Below, one piece after another: positions 26,825 through 34,554 of a stretch of 64,000 nucleotides of DNA. Below the pieces are notes generated by a model. It was given only the letters and a program-made list of their open reading frames with translations. It was not told where the DNA came from and ran no database searches. Made by a program: the position numbers and the translations under genes. The DNA is from Pseudobdellovibrionaceae bacterium (GTDB lineage: Bacteria > Bdellovibrionota > Bdellovibrionia > Bdellovibrionales > UBA1609), in assembly GCA_947444305.1 (NCBI GenBank), contig CANEZP010000015.1, forward strand, positions 1 through 64,000, given 5' to 3'. The number at the start of each line of letters is the position of its first letter. The first letter of the stretch is position 1.

Positions 26825-28362
26825 ATAACCTTACACGTTCATTGTTAGTGATCGCCGGTTCGCTGGTGCTCGTCAACTGCGCGGCCAAAGCCCCGGACTT
26901 GACCGGTTCACCCCGCCCGGCCCCGGCGCCGCCCGCGATCGCGCCCAAGAAGCCGGACGCACGTAACTTCGAACGCAATTTCTTTTTCTCGCGTTCCGAG
27001 TCGACAGTGAAGCAAGACAAGCACGACAACAACGAAGTTTCAGTTTTGTTCCGCGTGCAATCAAACGACGGTAAATCGGTCAACCAACTTAAGAACTTCG
27101 ACTTCAAAGTTTTAGAAAACAACGTTCCCGTTGAGAAGTTCGCGGTTAAGGCCAGCGAAAAGAAATCTTACCAAGTCGTCGACATCGTGTTCGTCGTGGA
27201 TATTACCGGTTCGATGGGCCCCTTCATCGAGTACGCTAAAGTCCGTTTGGATGAATTCATCCGCAAGACGTACCCCGAATACCATGTTCGCATGTGTCTT
27301 TCGACTTTCGGCGATTACGTCGTGACCAAGTGCGATCGCTTCTACGACAACTCGAGTCCCTCGCAGGTTCGTGAATTCCGCAATGCTTTGGCTAATCTTT
27401 CAATCAAACGTGGCCAAGGTGAATACGCCGGCGAGCTCGATTGGGAAGAAAATCCGATGCGCGCGCTCACCGAAGCCACCAAAGCTCCGTTCGCGGCCGA
27501 CTCGCAACGTTTCGTAATTTTGGTTAGCGATGCCGACTTCTACAGCCCCGAAAAACCCTCAAAGTTTTTCGATAAGCACCAAGCCCGTCCCGAGACGGTC
27601 GCGCCCGGTATTGCCGAAGTGAACCAAGCTCTGCAAACTTCGAACGTTAAAGTGTTCGGCGTGACTCCCCCCGCGGAAGGTTACAACTCGCCCATCGCCG
27701 GCCAGAACGAAATCACCAAAGAAGGCGAATGGTTTGAGTTCAAGAAAGTCATTGCCAAGCAAATCACCTTAGACGTGATCTTCGGTAAGATTTTGGAACG
27801 TATCAATACGACTTACAAAATCACTTACGTAGTCGAACAGAACCAGGGCTTAAGCCCCTCGTTATCGGTCGACAAACGTGACGTTAAAGTTTCGACGCCC
27901 CTCGGTGTCGTCACACGCGAATCGGTCACCAGCAGCTTACCCACGGGTCGCCCCGAGTATAAGCAAAAATGGAAAGTTTCCGAGCAACCGATCCGCGCCG
28001 ACTCCGTTCGTGCCTGGGTCGACGGCAAGCCTTTGGATAAAAACCAATTCCAAGCTCAGGGCGGCGAAATCACGCTCACCCAAGTTCCCAAAGCGGGCGC
28101 TTCGCTGAAGTTCGATTACTTTTACGAGAACATCGAAAAGAACTTCCGTATGGAAACTCTTTCGTTCGACGGTAACCTGACCTCGGCCAACACCAAAGTG
28201 TGGTTGAACGAGAAGCCGGCTCGCGCGCAAGACATCGTCTTCTCGCCCGACATCGAAGGCGACACCAGCGTGAAGTTGGGCCCCGAGGTCTTGGGCGCGG
28301 GCGATCCTTACGATATCCGCAAGAACGAATCGCTCAAGATCCGTATCCAACACCAGCCCTAA
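26821..28362 (+). CDS. Lipoprotein with von Willebrand factor A domain (CglB-like layout)
   Basis: 513 residues. Lipoprotein signal with lipobox LVNC (Cys about 20), then a Pro-rich stretch. A VWA domain runs from about 118 to 320, with the metal-ion-dependent adhesion site DITGSMG in VDIVFVVDITGSMGP, and downstream Thr and Asp positions (LVSDADFYSPE). The C-terminal 180 residues look like beta-rich Ig-like repeats. VWA lipoproteins act as adhesins at the outer membrane; in Myxococcus CglB is the substrate-bound adhesin of gliding. That equivalence is inferred from domain content and position beside a barrel and AgmX-type genes. The stop overlaps the convergent HNH gene by 4 bp. Confidence 0.8.
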   Translation: MNNLTRSLLVIAGSLVLVNCAAKAPDLTGSPRPAPAPPAIAPKKPDARNFERNFFFSRSESTVKQDKHDNNEVSVLFRVQSNDGKSVNQLKNFDFKVLENNVPVEKFAVKASEKKSYQVVDIVFVVDITGSMGPFIEYAKVRLDEFIRKTYPEYHVRMCLSTFGDYVVTKCDRFYDNSSPSQVREFRNALANLSIKRGQGEYAGELDWEENPMRALTEATKAPFAADSQRFVILVSDADFYSPEKPSKFFDKHQARPETVAPGIAEVNQALQTSNVKVFGVTPPAEGYNSPIAGQNEITKEGEWFEFKKVIAKQITLDVIFGKILERINTTYKITYVVEQNQGLSPSLSVDKRDVKVSTPLGVVTRESVTSSLPTGRPEYKQKWKVSEQPIRADSVRAWVDGKPLDKNQFQAQGGEITLTQVPKAGASLKFDYFYENIEKNFRMETLSFDGNLTSANTKVWLNEKPARAQDIVFSPDIEGDTSVKLGPEVLGAGDPYDIRKNESLKIRIQHQP

Positions 28363-29300
28363 TGTAAAAGACCGTGGTGAAACGAGCAGAGAGTCGCAAG
28401 ATTCTTTGGCTCGTTCGATCCACCGCGACTCACTTCATGGATGTGGTGAATATCAACCCACCGGTCATTTTCGCAGCGCCGTCCGTTCTGTTCGAACGTG
28501 CACTTGCCTTTATCTCTCATAAATACCGTATGTTTCTGCTCGGCCGTGAGTGGCTTTCGAACTCTGTTTAAACAGAGTTCCTGACCCCGTGGTGAGGTTC
28601 CGGTCCGAATTCCGGACTGAGCCCTGCTTACCGTAATCGCCTCTGCCGTAGCGGTATCTTTCGAAGCTTGATTGTGCCGTTCATTTTGAGAATCGAATTG
28701 GCGTTTAGCTTTACGTTTCATGGCGCGCTCCGCTCTATAGACCGGATCATGCCGGAACAGATAAGCATCCAGTGCCGCTTCAATCGCCGCGCCCGGTCCG
28801 GATTTTAACCCACGCTGGGCCTGAAGCGATTCAACGCGCTCTAGTTTTTTTAAGAATTCAGATGAAGCCGAAAGCTTCACTTCAAAAAATTCATCCGACA
28901 AAGCCTTCACCCTTTCGCGCCCGGCCTTCGGATTGATCCGAGCCACTTCGCGATCGATCTTTTTCATGGTGTTCTTCAGCGCGAAAGCGATTAGTTCGGA
29001 AGCATTCTCTTTATTAATCGTCGATACTATTCGGCTCGCCTTTGAGATAGTTAGGCCGGACGTCACCAGCTCAGGGAACTCCAATGCCTTCCGAGCGACG
29101 GAGATATAGGTGTAAGCCACGGATTCGCTAAAGGTAATGATATCGACCGCGTATTTAAAAACACTGGAGCAGTTGAAAGCACGATGCAGCCTTGTGCGCT
29201 CCACTTCCTGGAGCAAACTAATAAATTCGATTTCCATCTTCCCGTAACGTTCACGAAAATGGACAACCTTCTTATGGAGGCATTTGTGTTTCGGTGTCAT
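28359..29300 (-). CDS. HNH endonuclease family protein (DUF222-like helical domain plus HNH)
   Basis: 313 residues from ATG 29300, chosen because AAGGAGAAGG stands 3-12 nt upstream; an in-frame extension to 29483 lacks a site. Residues about 1-175 are helical and charged. The C-terminal 60 residues hold the HNH motif: a zinc-ribbon-like CTFEQNGRRC, then VDIHHIHEVSRGGS and NLATLCSFHHGLLH. Just before the HNH domain the sequence ELCLNRV is encoded by a perfect 22-bp palindrome (28559-28580) that recurs outside the gene. Such genes occur in many copies in Bdellovibrio-type genomes. Substrate unknown. Confidence 0.85.
   Translation of the reverse strand: MTPKHKCLHKKVVHFRERYGKMEIEFISLLQEVERTRLHRAFNCSSVFKYAVDIITFSESVAYTYISVARKALEFPELVTSGLTISKASRIVSTINKENASELIAFALKNTMKKIDREVARINPKAGRERVKALSDEFFEVKLSASSEFLKKLERVESLQAQRGLKSGPGAAIEAALDAYLFRHDPVYRAERAMKRKAKRQFDSQNERHNQASKDTATAEAITVSRAQSGIRTGTSPRGQELCLNRVRKPLTAEQKHTVFMRDKGKCTFEQNGRRCENDRWVDIHHIHEVSRGGSNEPKNLATLCSFHHGLLH
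28559..28580. repeat. Perfect 22-bp palindrome inside the HNH gene
   Basis: GAACTCTGTTT and its exact complement AAACAGAGTTC meet with no loop. The palindrome lies in frame within the HNH gene and encodes ELCLNRV. Its 18-bp core ACTCTGTTTAAACAGAGT recurs at 29527-29544 and 29853-29870. Confidence 0.9.
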
Positions 29301-29526
29301 CGCCTTCTCCTTTTTCAGAACTTGTATCATGGGTTTTAAGATAGATTTTCTGAGCGATTCTTGATCCGAATCACGAGAGTTATTTGAATGCTGCTCACCA
29401 GCCTTAAGAAGGCCGTATTTATCAAAATCGTTTTCAAACTTAAAATGCGGATATTCGCTTCTTAACAAGGCAATGGAGAGCACGAAAAATGCGTCAAATA
29501 TTTATTGTTGCGTCAGAACATTTACG

Positions 29527-29544
29527 ACTCTGTTTAAACAGAGT
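29527..29544. repeat. 18-bp palindrome ACTCTGTTTAAACAGAGT, copy 2
   Basis: Exact copy of the core found inside the HNH gene, flanked by G and T instead of a matching pair. It is also the first unit of a set of three direct repeats with 23-bp spacing. Confidence 0.9.
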
Positions 29545-29591
29545 TGCAGCTTTTGTTTGAACAGAGTTTTAGATTTTGTTTGAACAGAGTT
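29531..29591. repeat. Three direct repeats TGTTTRAACAGAGTT with 23-bp period
   Basis: Copies start at 29531, 29554 and 29577. The first is TGTTTAAACAGAGTT and the other two read TGTTTGAACAGAGTT. Spacing is about two helical turns, as in iterons or phased binding sites. They lie about 230-290 bp upstream of the HNH start. Confidence 0.85.
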
Positions 29592-29767
29592 CGGGGATTC
29601 AAGGCCTCATCCTAGCGGTGCCGGAATCTTCCATCCTTGAGAGTGGCTTCTCGTCGCCTTCCGGGCGCCGAGACTTAAATAATCTGGGAGATTTTATTTT
29701 TTCTTGATGAAGGCCGGTCGGATTTCATTACAATTCCGTCCGAAAAAATCCATCCGAAATTTTATTC

Positions 29768-29792
29768 TCTGCCCGCCCGGACGGCGGGCAGA
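29768..29792. repeat. GC-rich hairpin
   Basis: TCTGCCCGCC (29768-29777) pairs exactly with GGCGGGCAGA (29783-29792) across the 5-nt loop CGGAC. There is no U-run on either side, so a terminator function is uncertain. It lies in the repeat-rich gap between the HNH and FliG-like genes. Confidence 0.7.
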
Positions 29793-29852
29793 AAGGCCGT
29801 CGCAAGGACGGAAAAATCTCCGCACCGCAAAGATCCGCCAGCCGAGCAAGCA

Positions 29853-29870
29853 ACTCTGTTTAAACAGAGT
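29853..29870. repeat. 18-bp palindrome ACTCTGTTTAAACAGAGT, copy 3
   Basis: Exact core copy lying 5 bp beyond the stop codon of the FliG-like gene (minus strand). It might act as a transcript-end structure there, but its recurrence in other settings argues for a dispersed element. Confidence 0.9.
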
Positions 29871-29874
29871 CGCC

Positions 29875-30603
29875 CTAAGCCGCCATCTTTTTTATATTAT
29901 CTAGCCGGATCTGTAGCGTCCGGACTTCGTCTTTCAATGTTTTGTTCTCACGCAACACCGCCGCGAGCGTTCGCTGAAGTTGGTAGACTTCCGCCGGCAC
30001 CGTGGCGTCCGGCGGAGCCGAGATCAAGCCGGGTGAAGGTACCGCGGGGCCCGTTGGTGCGCTGACCACTTTCATCGTGTCCGGTGCGCCCTTCGACCCA
30101 CCGAACTTGGCGGCCACTCCGCCGTATTGGACTTGGAGCTTGGATTCAAAATCTTCGGAAATAGTGAGACCGGCGTCGAATTTCTCCGGGAGCAATTCAC
30201 GATCCTGAATCATCTTACGGGCTGACTCCACGACTTTAAATAAAGACGACTGGATCTCTTCCGGCTTGGGCTGATTCTCGGTCAACACGTCACTGACCCG
30301 GCGCAAGTCTGACGTTGAATAGAACTGCAGAATCTTCGGCTTTTGTTCGGGCGTAAGGCCTTCGAGCGCGTAAGATTGGCTCTTGATCGGTAAAGCTTTG
30401 AAGATTTCTACGACAACCTGATCCGGCCACGAAAACACGCGGTCCAAAGTAATCATCTTATCGCGGAGGGCGGCGGCCCAGGGCGCACTTTCGCCTTCGA
30501 TCATCTCAAGGAACTTTTCCTTCTTCGCCGGACCGAAAGTTTCGATCAAGGACAGAAGCTGGATGAAGCCCCCACTTTTTTTGTAGCGCTGAAGTGAACT
30601 CAT
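29875..30603 (-). CDS. FliG-like domain protein with C-terminal coiled coil (non-flagellar context)
   Basis: 242 residues. Residues about 8-60 (GGFIQLLSLIETFGPAKKEK, then FLEMIEGE and MITLDRVFSW) resemble the FliG middle domain. Residues about 60-130 (FKALPIKSQSYALEGLTPEQ, then ILQFYSTSDLRRVSDVL) resemble the armadillo-like FliG repeat carrying ALKG.....KIL.NMS. A Pro/Ala-rich linker (150-195) follows, and a heptad-like helix at 205-240 (QLQRTLAAVLRENKTLKDEV) ends the protein. There is no signal peptide and no flagellar gene nearby. It lies close to the Glt-like operon but on the other strand. Cytoplasmic; function unknown. Confidence 0.55.
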   Translation of the reverse strand: MSSLQRYKKSGGFIQLLSLIETFGPAKKEKFLEMIEGESAPWAAALRDKMITLDRVFSWPDQVVVEIFKALPIKSQSYALEGLTPEQKPKILQFYSTSDLRRVSDVLTENQPKPEEIQSSLFKVVESARKMIQDRELLPEKFDAGLTISEDFESKLQVQYGGVAAKFGGSKGAPDTMKVVSAPTGPAVPSPGLISAPPDATVPAEVYQLQRTLAAVLRENKTLKDEVRTLQIRLDNIKKMAA

Positions 30604-30836
30604 CTTATGGTTTCGGCTTGTTTGAACCCTGGCTAAACGTCTAAGCGCGGCAGGTTTTGAGAATGATCAAGAAAACCGGATGAAGCCGTATCGCTGTGAG
30701 ACACAATCTGTTTACTAATTTGATACTGTATTCAACATCGTCAGTCGTCTACTCCACGTTCACTCCCCACTGGTTTTTATGTTGCACAGACTAACGTCGG
30801 GGTCCGAGTTTCCGATAAGCTTGAGTGGGGATAAAA

Positions 30837-31373
30837 GTGAGCCAGTGCTGGTTAAGAACGTTGCCGATTATTGCCTTCCTTTCGGGAGGCTTATGTTTCT
30901 TTCAAAATTTCTCACTCGATAACGACTATAAGGACATTCGTACGATGGCGCCGGAAGGCATTCCGGCCGAGCCTGCTTCGCCTTATTTTCCGGAACATAC
31001 GAAGGCCACTTCGATGACCGCCTTAGGCAACGAAATATTGAAGCACAACTTCAACGACGACGTGAAACACCTCGAAAATAAAATTGAGGATTGGTCAGGG
31101 ATTGAAATGCACCGTGGACCGGCGAGCGCCGGGCCCGCGACCGTCGCGGCGGCACCGGCACAAACGAGTTATCGTTTGCGCACGGGGCACTTGGGACAAG
31201 ATAAGATCGGCTTCCGCTTACAAAGTGAAGTTAACGTAAAGTGCGAATATTCGGCTCTTAAAAACGAGCTGCAAGTGGTCGTCGACAAATCCTTGGGCCT
31301 TCACTCAAGCGTGTCGTTCCGTCACAACACCGATGACCACAAATCATCGCTCAATTTTTCTTACGCTTGGTAG
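30837..31373 (+). CDS. Exported protein of unknown function
   Basis: About 178 residues from GTG 30837 (GGGG six nt upstream); GTG 30825 would add four. An N-terminal hydrophobic segment (LPIIAFLSGGLCFFQ) is a probable signal. The middle is helical and charged, then an Ala/Pro linker, and the last 50 residues alternate as beta-strands ending NFSYAW, which resembles an outer-membrane strand with a terminal aromatic. The last 23 bp overlap the convergent lytic transglycosylase gene. No family recognised. Confidence 0.55.
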   Translation: MSQCWLRTLPIIAFLSGGLCFFQNFSLDNDYKDIRTMAPEGIPAEPASPYFPEHTKATSMTALGNEILKHNFNDDVKHLENKIEDWSGIEMHRGPASAGPATVAAAPAQTSYRLRTGHLGQDKIGFRLQSEVNVKCEYSALKNELQVVVDKSLGLHSSVSFRHNTDDHKSSLNFSYAW

Positions 31374-32349
31374 CCGGCGTCTTCTTTGACGCGGGTTCGC
31401 GTGCTTTGAACGGACCGCCGTCGACTTTCTCGGCTAGTTTCAATATCGCCTGCGCATAGTCAGTGCTGTTGTTGTACTTCAGCAGCGCTTTCACGAATGT
31501 CTTATCGAGCCCGGTTTTCCAGCCGTTGTCTTTCAAGTAAAACGCTACGCTCTGAATGGCATCCTGCGCGCGATTAAGATCCGGGCTGACCGACTTATTC
31601 GGTGATCTTGCCCATCGCAAGTAGCTCGACGGGATAAATTGCGGAATACCGAAAGCGCCCGCGAACGAGCCGCGTAGGCCGCGCATTAACTTAGCATCTT
31701 TAGCGTGCATCTTTTGTAGAGCGGCCAGTTCTTCGAGCGCCCACGTTTGCTTCTTCAACGTGCGTTTCTCGATGTCGGCTAAGTTTTTCTTAGAGATGAC
31801 CGGGGCGAAGAGATGAGCCGCCCGCTTTAAGTGCGCGACCACTTCGGGGCGAGGCGCTTGCAGAAGGTGCAAGTAGACGCTCGCGACGTGAAACCGGCCC
31901 TGATTCACGCCGTGGCGTGATTCCAGCCACAAGAGGCTCGCGATCACCGATTTGGAAACGCCGTGCTCTTTTTCGGCGGCGGCCAGACTTTTCGAATTGG
32001 CCGACATGAAGGTTTTTACCGTCTCGGCCGCGTCCTTCGACACTTGCACTCCGTGGTCGTCGTGTTTGCGCAAGAAGAGTAGAACGTTGAGTTCAAGCGT
32101 TTGCTGAAAGTGTTTGGCTTCGTAGGTTTCTTTGAGAACTTTGATAAAGCTCTTTTTAAACTTAGCCTTTTTCAGGCGCGCTTCGACGTAGGACCAATCG
32201 GGCGCCGGCACTTTGACCGCCGCCGGGGCGCGCGACTTCGCCGAGCCTTGGGGCTTCGCCGGAACTTGCGGCTTCGCCGGACTCTGCGGCTTCGCCGATA
32301 CGGCGAAGGTGCAAAGAATCAAAATGAGATAAACGAAACGCGGGTTCAC
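31351..32349 (-). CDS. MltB-like lytic murein transglycosylase
   Basis: 332 residues from GTG 32349. Signal peptide (RFVYLILILCTFAVSA) followed by an AKPQ-type repeat linker (residues about 20-40). The catalytic domain shows the family-3 SLT marks: Glu about 142 in LLWLESRHG, the GAFGIPQFIPSSYLRWA block, then QSVAFYLKDNGWKTGL and the YNNSTDYA segment. It cleaves glycan strands in the periplasm with 1,6-anhydro product formation. A Lys-rich tail ends the protein. The overlap with the convergent unknown gene (23 bp) is at the 3' end. Confidence 0.9.
   Translation of the reverse strand: MNPRFVYLILILCTFAVSAKPQSPAKPQVPAKPQGSAKSRAPAAVKVPAPDWSYVEARLKKAKFKKSFIKVLKETYEAKHFQQTLELNVLLFLRKHDDHGVQVSKDAAETVKTFMSANSKSLAAAEKEHGVSKSVIASLLWLESRHGVNQGRFHVASVYLHLLQAPRPEVVAHLKRAAHLFAPVISKKNLADIEKRTLKKQTWALEELAALQKMHAKDAKLMRGLRGSFAGAFGIPQFIPSSYLRWARSPNKSVSPDLNRAQDAIQSVAFYLKDNGWKTGLDKTFVKALLKYNNSTDYAQAILKLAEKVDGGPFKAREPASKKTPATKRKKN
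32247..32300. repeat. Three 18-bp tandem repeats in the transglycosylase linker
   Basis: Units at 32247-32264, 32265-32282 and 32283-32300 share CTTG/TCTG-GCTTCGCC. They encode the AKPQ-type spacer of the MltB-like protein on the minus strand. Such units can change copy number by slippage without breaking the frame. Confidence 0.7.
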
Positions 32350-32385
32350 CCCGCACTATCGGAATATTAGAGGTCCCCGCTAAGG

Positions 32386-32739
32386 CTAGTTCGGTGAGCT
32401 AAGGCGCTTCAGGCCCGGCACGCACCGAAGCTCTACGGGCATATCAGAACCGGCTGGGGCGTAGGGTTTTACGACGGCTAACCTCACCGTCTCGGATTCA
32501 AGAACGATCGAAACAGATTTGAGGCCTGAGGGAAATTCTTTCGAACTCATCGTTGCCGTGTAAGCACCGTTGGCCGAATCTAAAAACTTTTGCACCCGTC
32601 CCGGCGGGCAAGCCGACACGGCCAGTTCAACGGCGATGTTGGAAAGCGCGTCGTCTTGATTGACCGTGACACTGGTGGCCGCGTAGGCCGAGGTAGAAAT
32701 TACCGTAGCGAGGGCTAAAACTGTCGTAAGCTTATACAC
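32386..32739 (-). CDS. Small exported protein of unknown function
   Basis: 117 residues from GTG 32739 with GGAG about 8 nt upstream. Signal peptide (KLTTVLALATVISTSAYA, cleavage AYA-A). The mature part is about 97 residues with two cysteines (ACPPG, LRCVPG) likely to form one disulfide. No family recognised. It lies 36 bp upstream of the MltB-like gene on the same strand and may share its transcript. Confidence 0.6.
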   Translation of the reverse strand: MYKLTTVLALATVISTSAYAATSVTVNQDDALSNIAVELAVSACPPGRVQKFLDSANGAYTATMSSKEFPSGLKSVSIVLESETVRLAVVKPYAPAGSDMPVELRCVPGLKRLSSPN

Positions 32740-32826
32740 TGGGAACGCTCCGTAGGGATGAGATTGAATTCAACGTTTACGGAGGTTTTTGATTACAAGA
32801 CTTATGCCGCCCGCCGATAAGTCGGT

Positions 32827-32946
32827 ATGCCGGATACAAAGACCATATTGTTTTTATTAGTCGTGGCCGCCCTCTGCTTCTGGGCGCTGGAGAAAAAGTT
32901 CAGCGCCATGGACGGTCCGTTAGATAAATTCGATACGCACCGCTAA
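32827..32946 (+). CDS. 39-residue single-pass membrane microprotein, candidate
   Basis: The short frame ATG 32827 to TAA 32944-32946 encodes a protein with one hydrophobic helix (ILFLLVVAALCFWALE, residues 7-22) and a charged tail (KKFSAMDGPLDKFD). It fits exactly between the divergent small exported protein gene and the convergent helicase gene, ending 1 bp before the latter's stop. The helix with flanking charges is unlike random sequence, but the ribosome-binding site is poor. No family recognised. Confidence 0.4.
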   Translation: MPDTKTILFLLVVAALCFWALEKKFSAMDGPLDKFDTHR

Positions 32947-32947
32947 A

Positions 32948-34447
32948 TTAAGCGGCCTTCTCGAGGAAGTAATCCACAACGAGATTACTGCGGCGAAGAG
33001 CGAACTCTTCGTAGCTCCCCAATTGCAAAACCTTCGGCGCCCCAATTACCGCGTCGCGGAACGGAAGTCCCTCGAGCAGCTTGGGGGCCTTTGGTTTTAG
33101 TAGGATGACCGGCATAATTCGCTCCTTCGAATTCTCCACCGGTTTACTCTCCGTCTCAGAGTAGAAAATATCCTTGTGCTCGAAGATCCTAGCCACTTCC
33201 GGCTTGTAGATCGTGTCGTGCACGTCGATCAGAATAAAATTCTCCTTTTCTGCATTCGGCCGCGCGCCCCGCCCCACCATTTGGGTGAAGAGCGTATCGC
33301 TCTCTACGGGACGCGCGACGATAATGGTTTCGACATTCGGCACATCAAAGCCCATGGCCAGCATCTGAACGTTAACGAGCACTTGCACTTCTCCTTTGCG
33401 AAATCGCTCGATCGCCAGGGCATTGATCTTGTCGGTCTTCGATTCCCACTTGGAATGAACGACCGTCGCCGAAATCTTATGCTTTTCAAACTCGCGCAAG
33501 ACGCCCATCGCCTCACGCACGGATCCCGCGAAATAAATGGTCTGTCCTTTCATATGCGGGACGGAATCTTTAACAATTTTTATGTAACGTTCTTCGCGGC
33601 TCGAAAGTTCGACGCGCGATTTTTGGACGAGCATCCCGTTTTTAAAAACGGGGTTGAACTTCTCGCCCGTCTCGAGCCTGACGACTTCGCATTTTACGAG
33701 AAACTCGGGCACGAGATCCAAGTATTTGAGCTGCGCCGCGAACGGTAAATGAGCCATATTGATGGGCGGGGTCGCCGTCAATAATACGGTGGGAACATTT
33801 AAACTTTGCGCGAACTTCTGCACCGAGTTTAAACGCAATTTCTTCCAGCCATGATGACCTTCGTCGATAACGACCAGGCCAACTTTCAAAAACTCGGCGA
33901 GCTTCGCTTGGCGTGCGAAGAAGAGTGCCGAAGTGGTGATGATCACTTGCCCCTCACCGCCCGCTTTGAACTCCTCGAACAAAGAGATCAATTGACCGTC
34001 GCCGCCCAACCGGCGGACGCGGGCCGCACCGTCTTCGAAGCATTGGCACATCGTCATCGCGTGTTGATTTGCGATCTCCCAGCTCGGGGCGACGACTAAT
34101 ACGTTCTTGTTCTCTTTTAAAAGTTGTTCGTGGAGGAACGCGTGAACGACGTAGGTCTTACCCGCGCCCGTCGGTAGTTGTACGGCAATGGTCGGCAAGT
34201 TCTGTTTGAAAAATCCGGTCAACTTTTCGATCGTCTGTTCTTGATAAGGCCGCAAACCTTGCGCGGCTTTTAGGGGCATGAACCGGAATTGGCTTTTGGC
34301 CGCTTCGTCCTTCATCCGCCGGAACTCTTTGTCGATGTTTTTAATCCCGAGCAATTGTTGCGCGGTTTCCAAACTGACGTCACGGCTCTCGTCTTTTTCG
34401 ATTTCGGATTCGATTCTGTTTTTGAGAAGGTCGGTGACGCTTTCCAT
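32948..34447 (-). CDS. Superfamily-2 DEAD/DEAH-box helicase (SSL2/XPB-like)
   Basis: 499 residues. Helicase motifs in order: Q-like RPYQEQTIEKL, motif I QLPTGAGKT (about 90), motif Ia VVAPSWEIANQ, motif II VIDEGHHG (about 195), motif III LLTATPP, then the second RecA domain with VHSKWESKTD, VNVQMLAMGFDVPNVETIIV (V) and QMVGRGARP (VI). No nuclease or zinc domain is fused. The N-terminal 60 residues are charged and helical. The arrangement matches the helicase of restriction-like or repair proteins, but no partner gene is adjacent. Cytoplasmic. Confidence 0.92.
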   Translation of the reverse strand: MESVTDLLKNRIESEIEKDESRDVSLETAQQLLGIKNIDKEFRRMKDEAAKSQFRFMPLKAAQGLRPYQEQTIEKLTGFFKQNLPTIAVQLPTGAGKTYVVHAFLHEQLLKENKNVLVVAPSWEIANQHAMTMCQCFEDGAARVRRLGGDGQLISLFEEFKAGGEGQVIITTSALFFARQAKLAEFLKVGLVVIDEGHHGWKKLRLNSVQKFAQSLNVPTVLLTATPPINMAHLPFAAQLKYLDLVPEFLVKCEVVRLETGEKFNPVFKNGMLVQKSRVELSSREERYIKIVKDSVPHMKGQTIYFAGSVREAMGVLREFEKHKISATVVHSKWESKTDKINALAIERFRKGEVQVLVNVQMLAMGFDVPNVETIIVARPVESDTLFTQMVGRGARPNAEKENFILIDVHDTIYKPEVARIFEHKDIFYSETESKPVENSKERIMPVILLKPKAPKLLEGLPFRDAVIGAPKVLQLGSYEEFALRRSNLVVDYFLEKAA

Positions 34448-34554
34448 GCGGATCGGTAAAGCAAGCGCGGGGCCTTCCCGCTCTCCGCTTAAAACGCTTC
34501 CCGATTGGAAAAAAGGAAGGGTGAGCCGCGAAACGGCTTACGCATAACCGCCGG

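Larger units (their letters stand above)
29301..29874. other. Repeat-rich intergenic region between HNH and FliG-like genes
   Basis: About 570 bp with no convincing gene. It holds a duplicated TGCGTCA (in 29491-29516), the palindromes and 23-bp-spaced direct repeats listed separately, and a GC hairpin at 29768-29792. The frames crossing it are short, and one merely reads through the palindrome (QLCLNRV). Confidence 0.6.

Noticed and set aside
29301-29483. N-terminal extension of the HNH gene
   Set aside because: AAGGAGAAGG lies just before ATG 29300, and the 61 extra residues have no supporting site.
29531-29591. Possible CRISPR array
   Set aside because: Only three units with 23-bp period and 8-bp gaps, no spacers of constant length and no cas genes nearby.
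29875-30603. Flagellar switch gene fliG
   Set aside because: Lacks the full N-M-C layout, carries a coiled-coil tail and has no flagellar neighbours; called FliG-like only.
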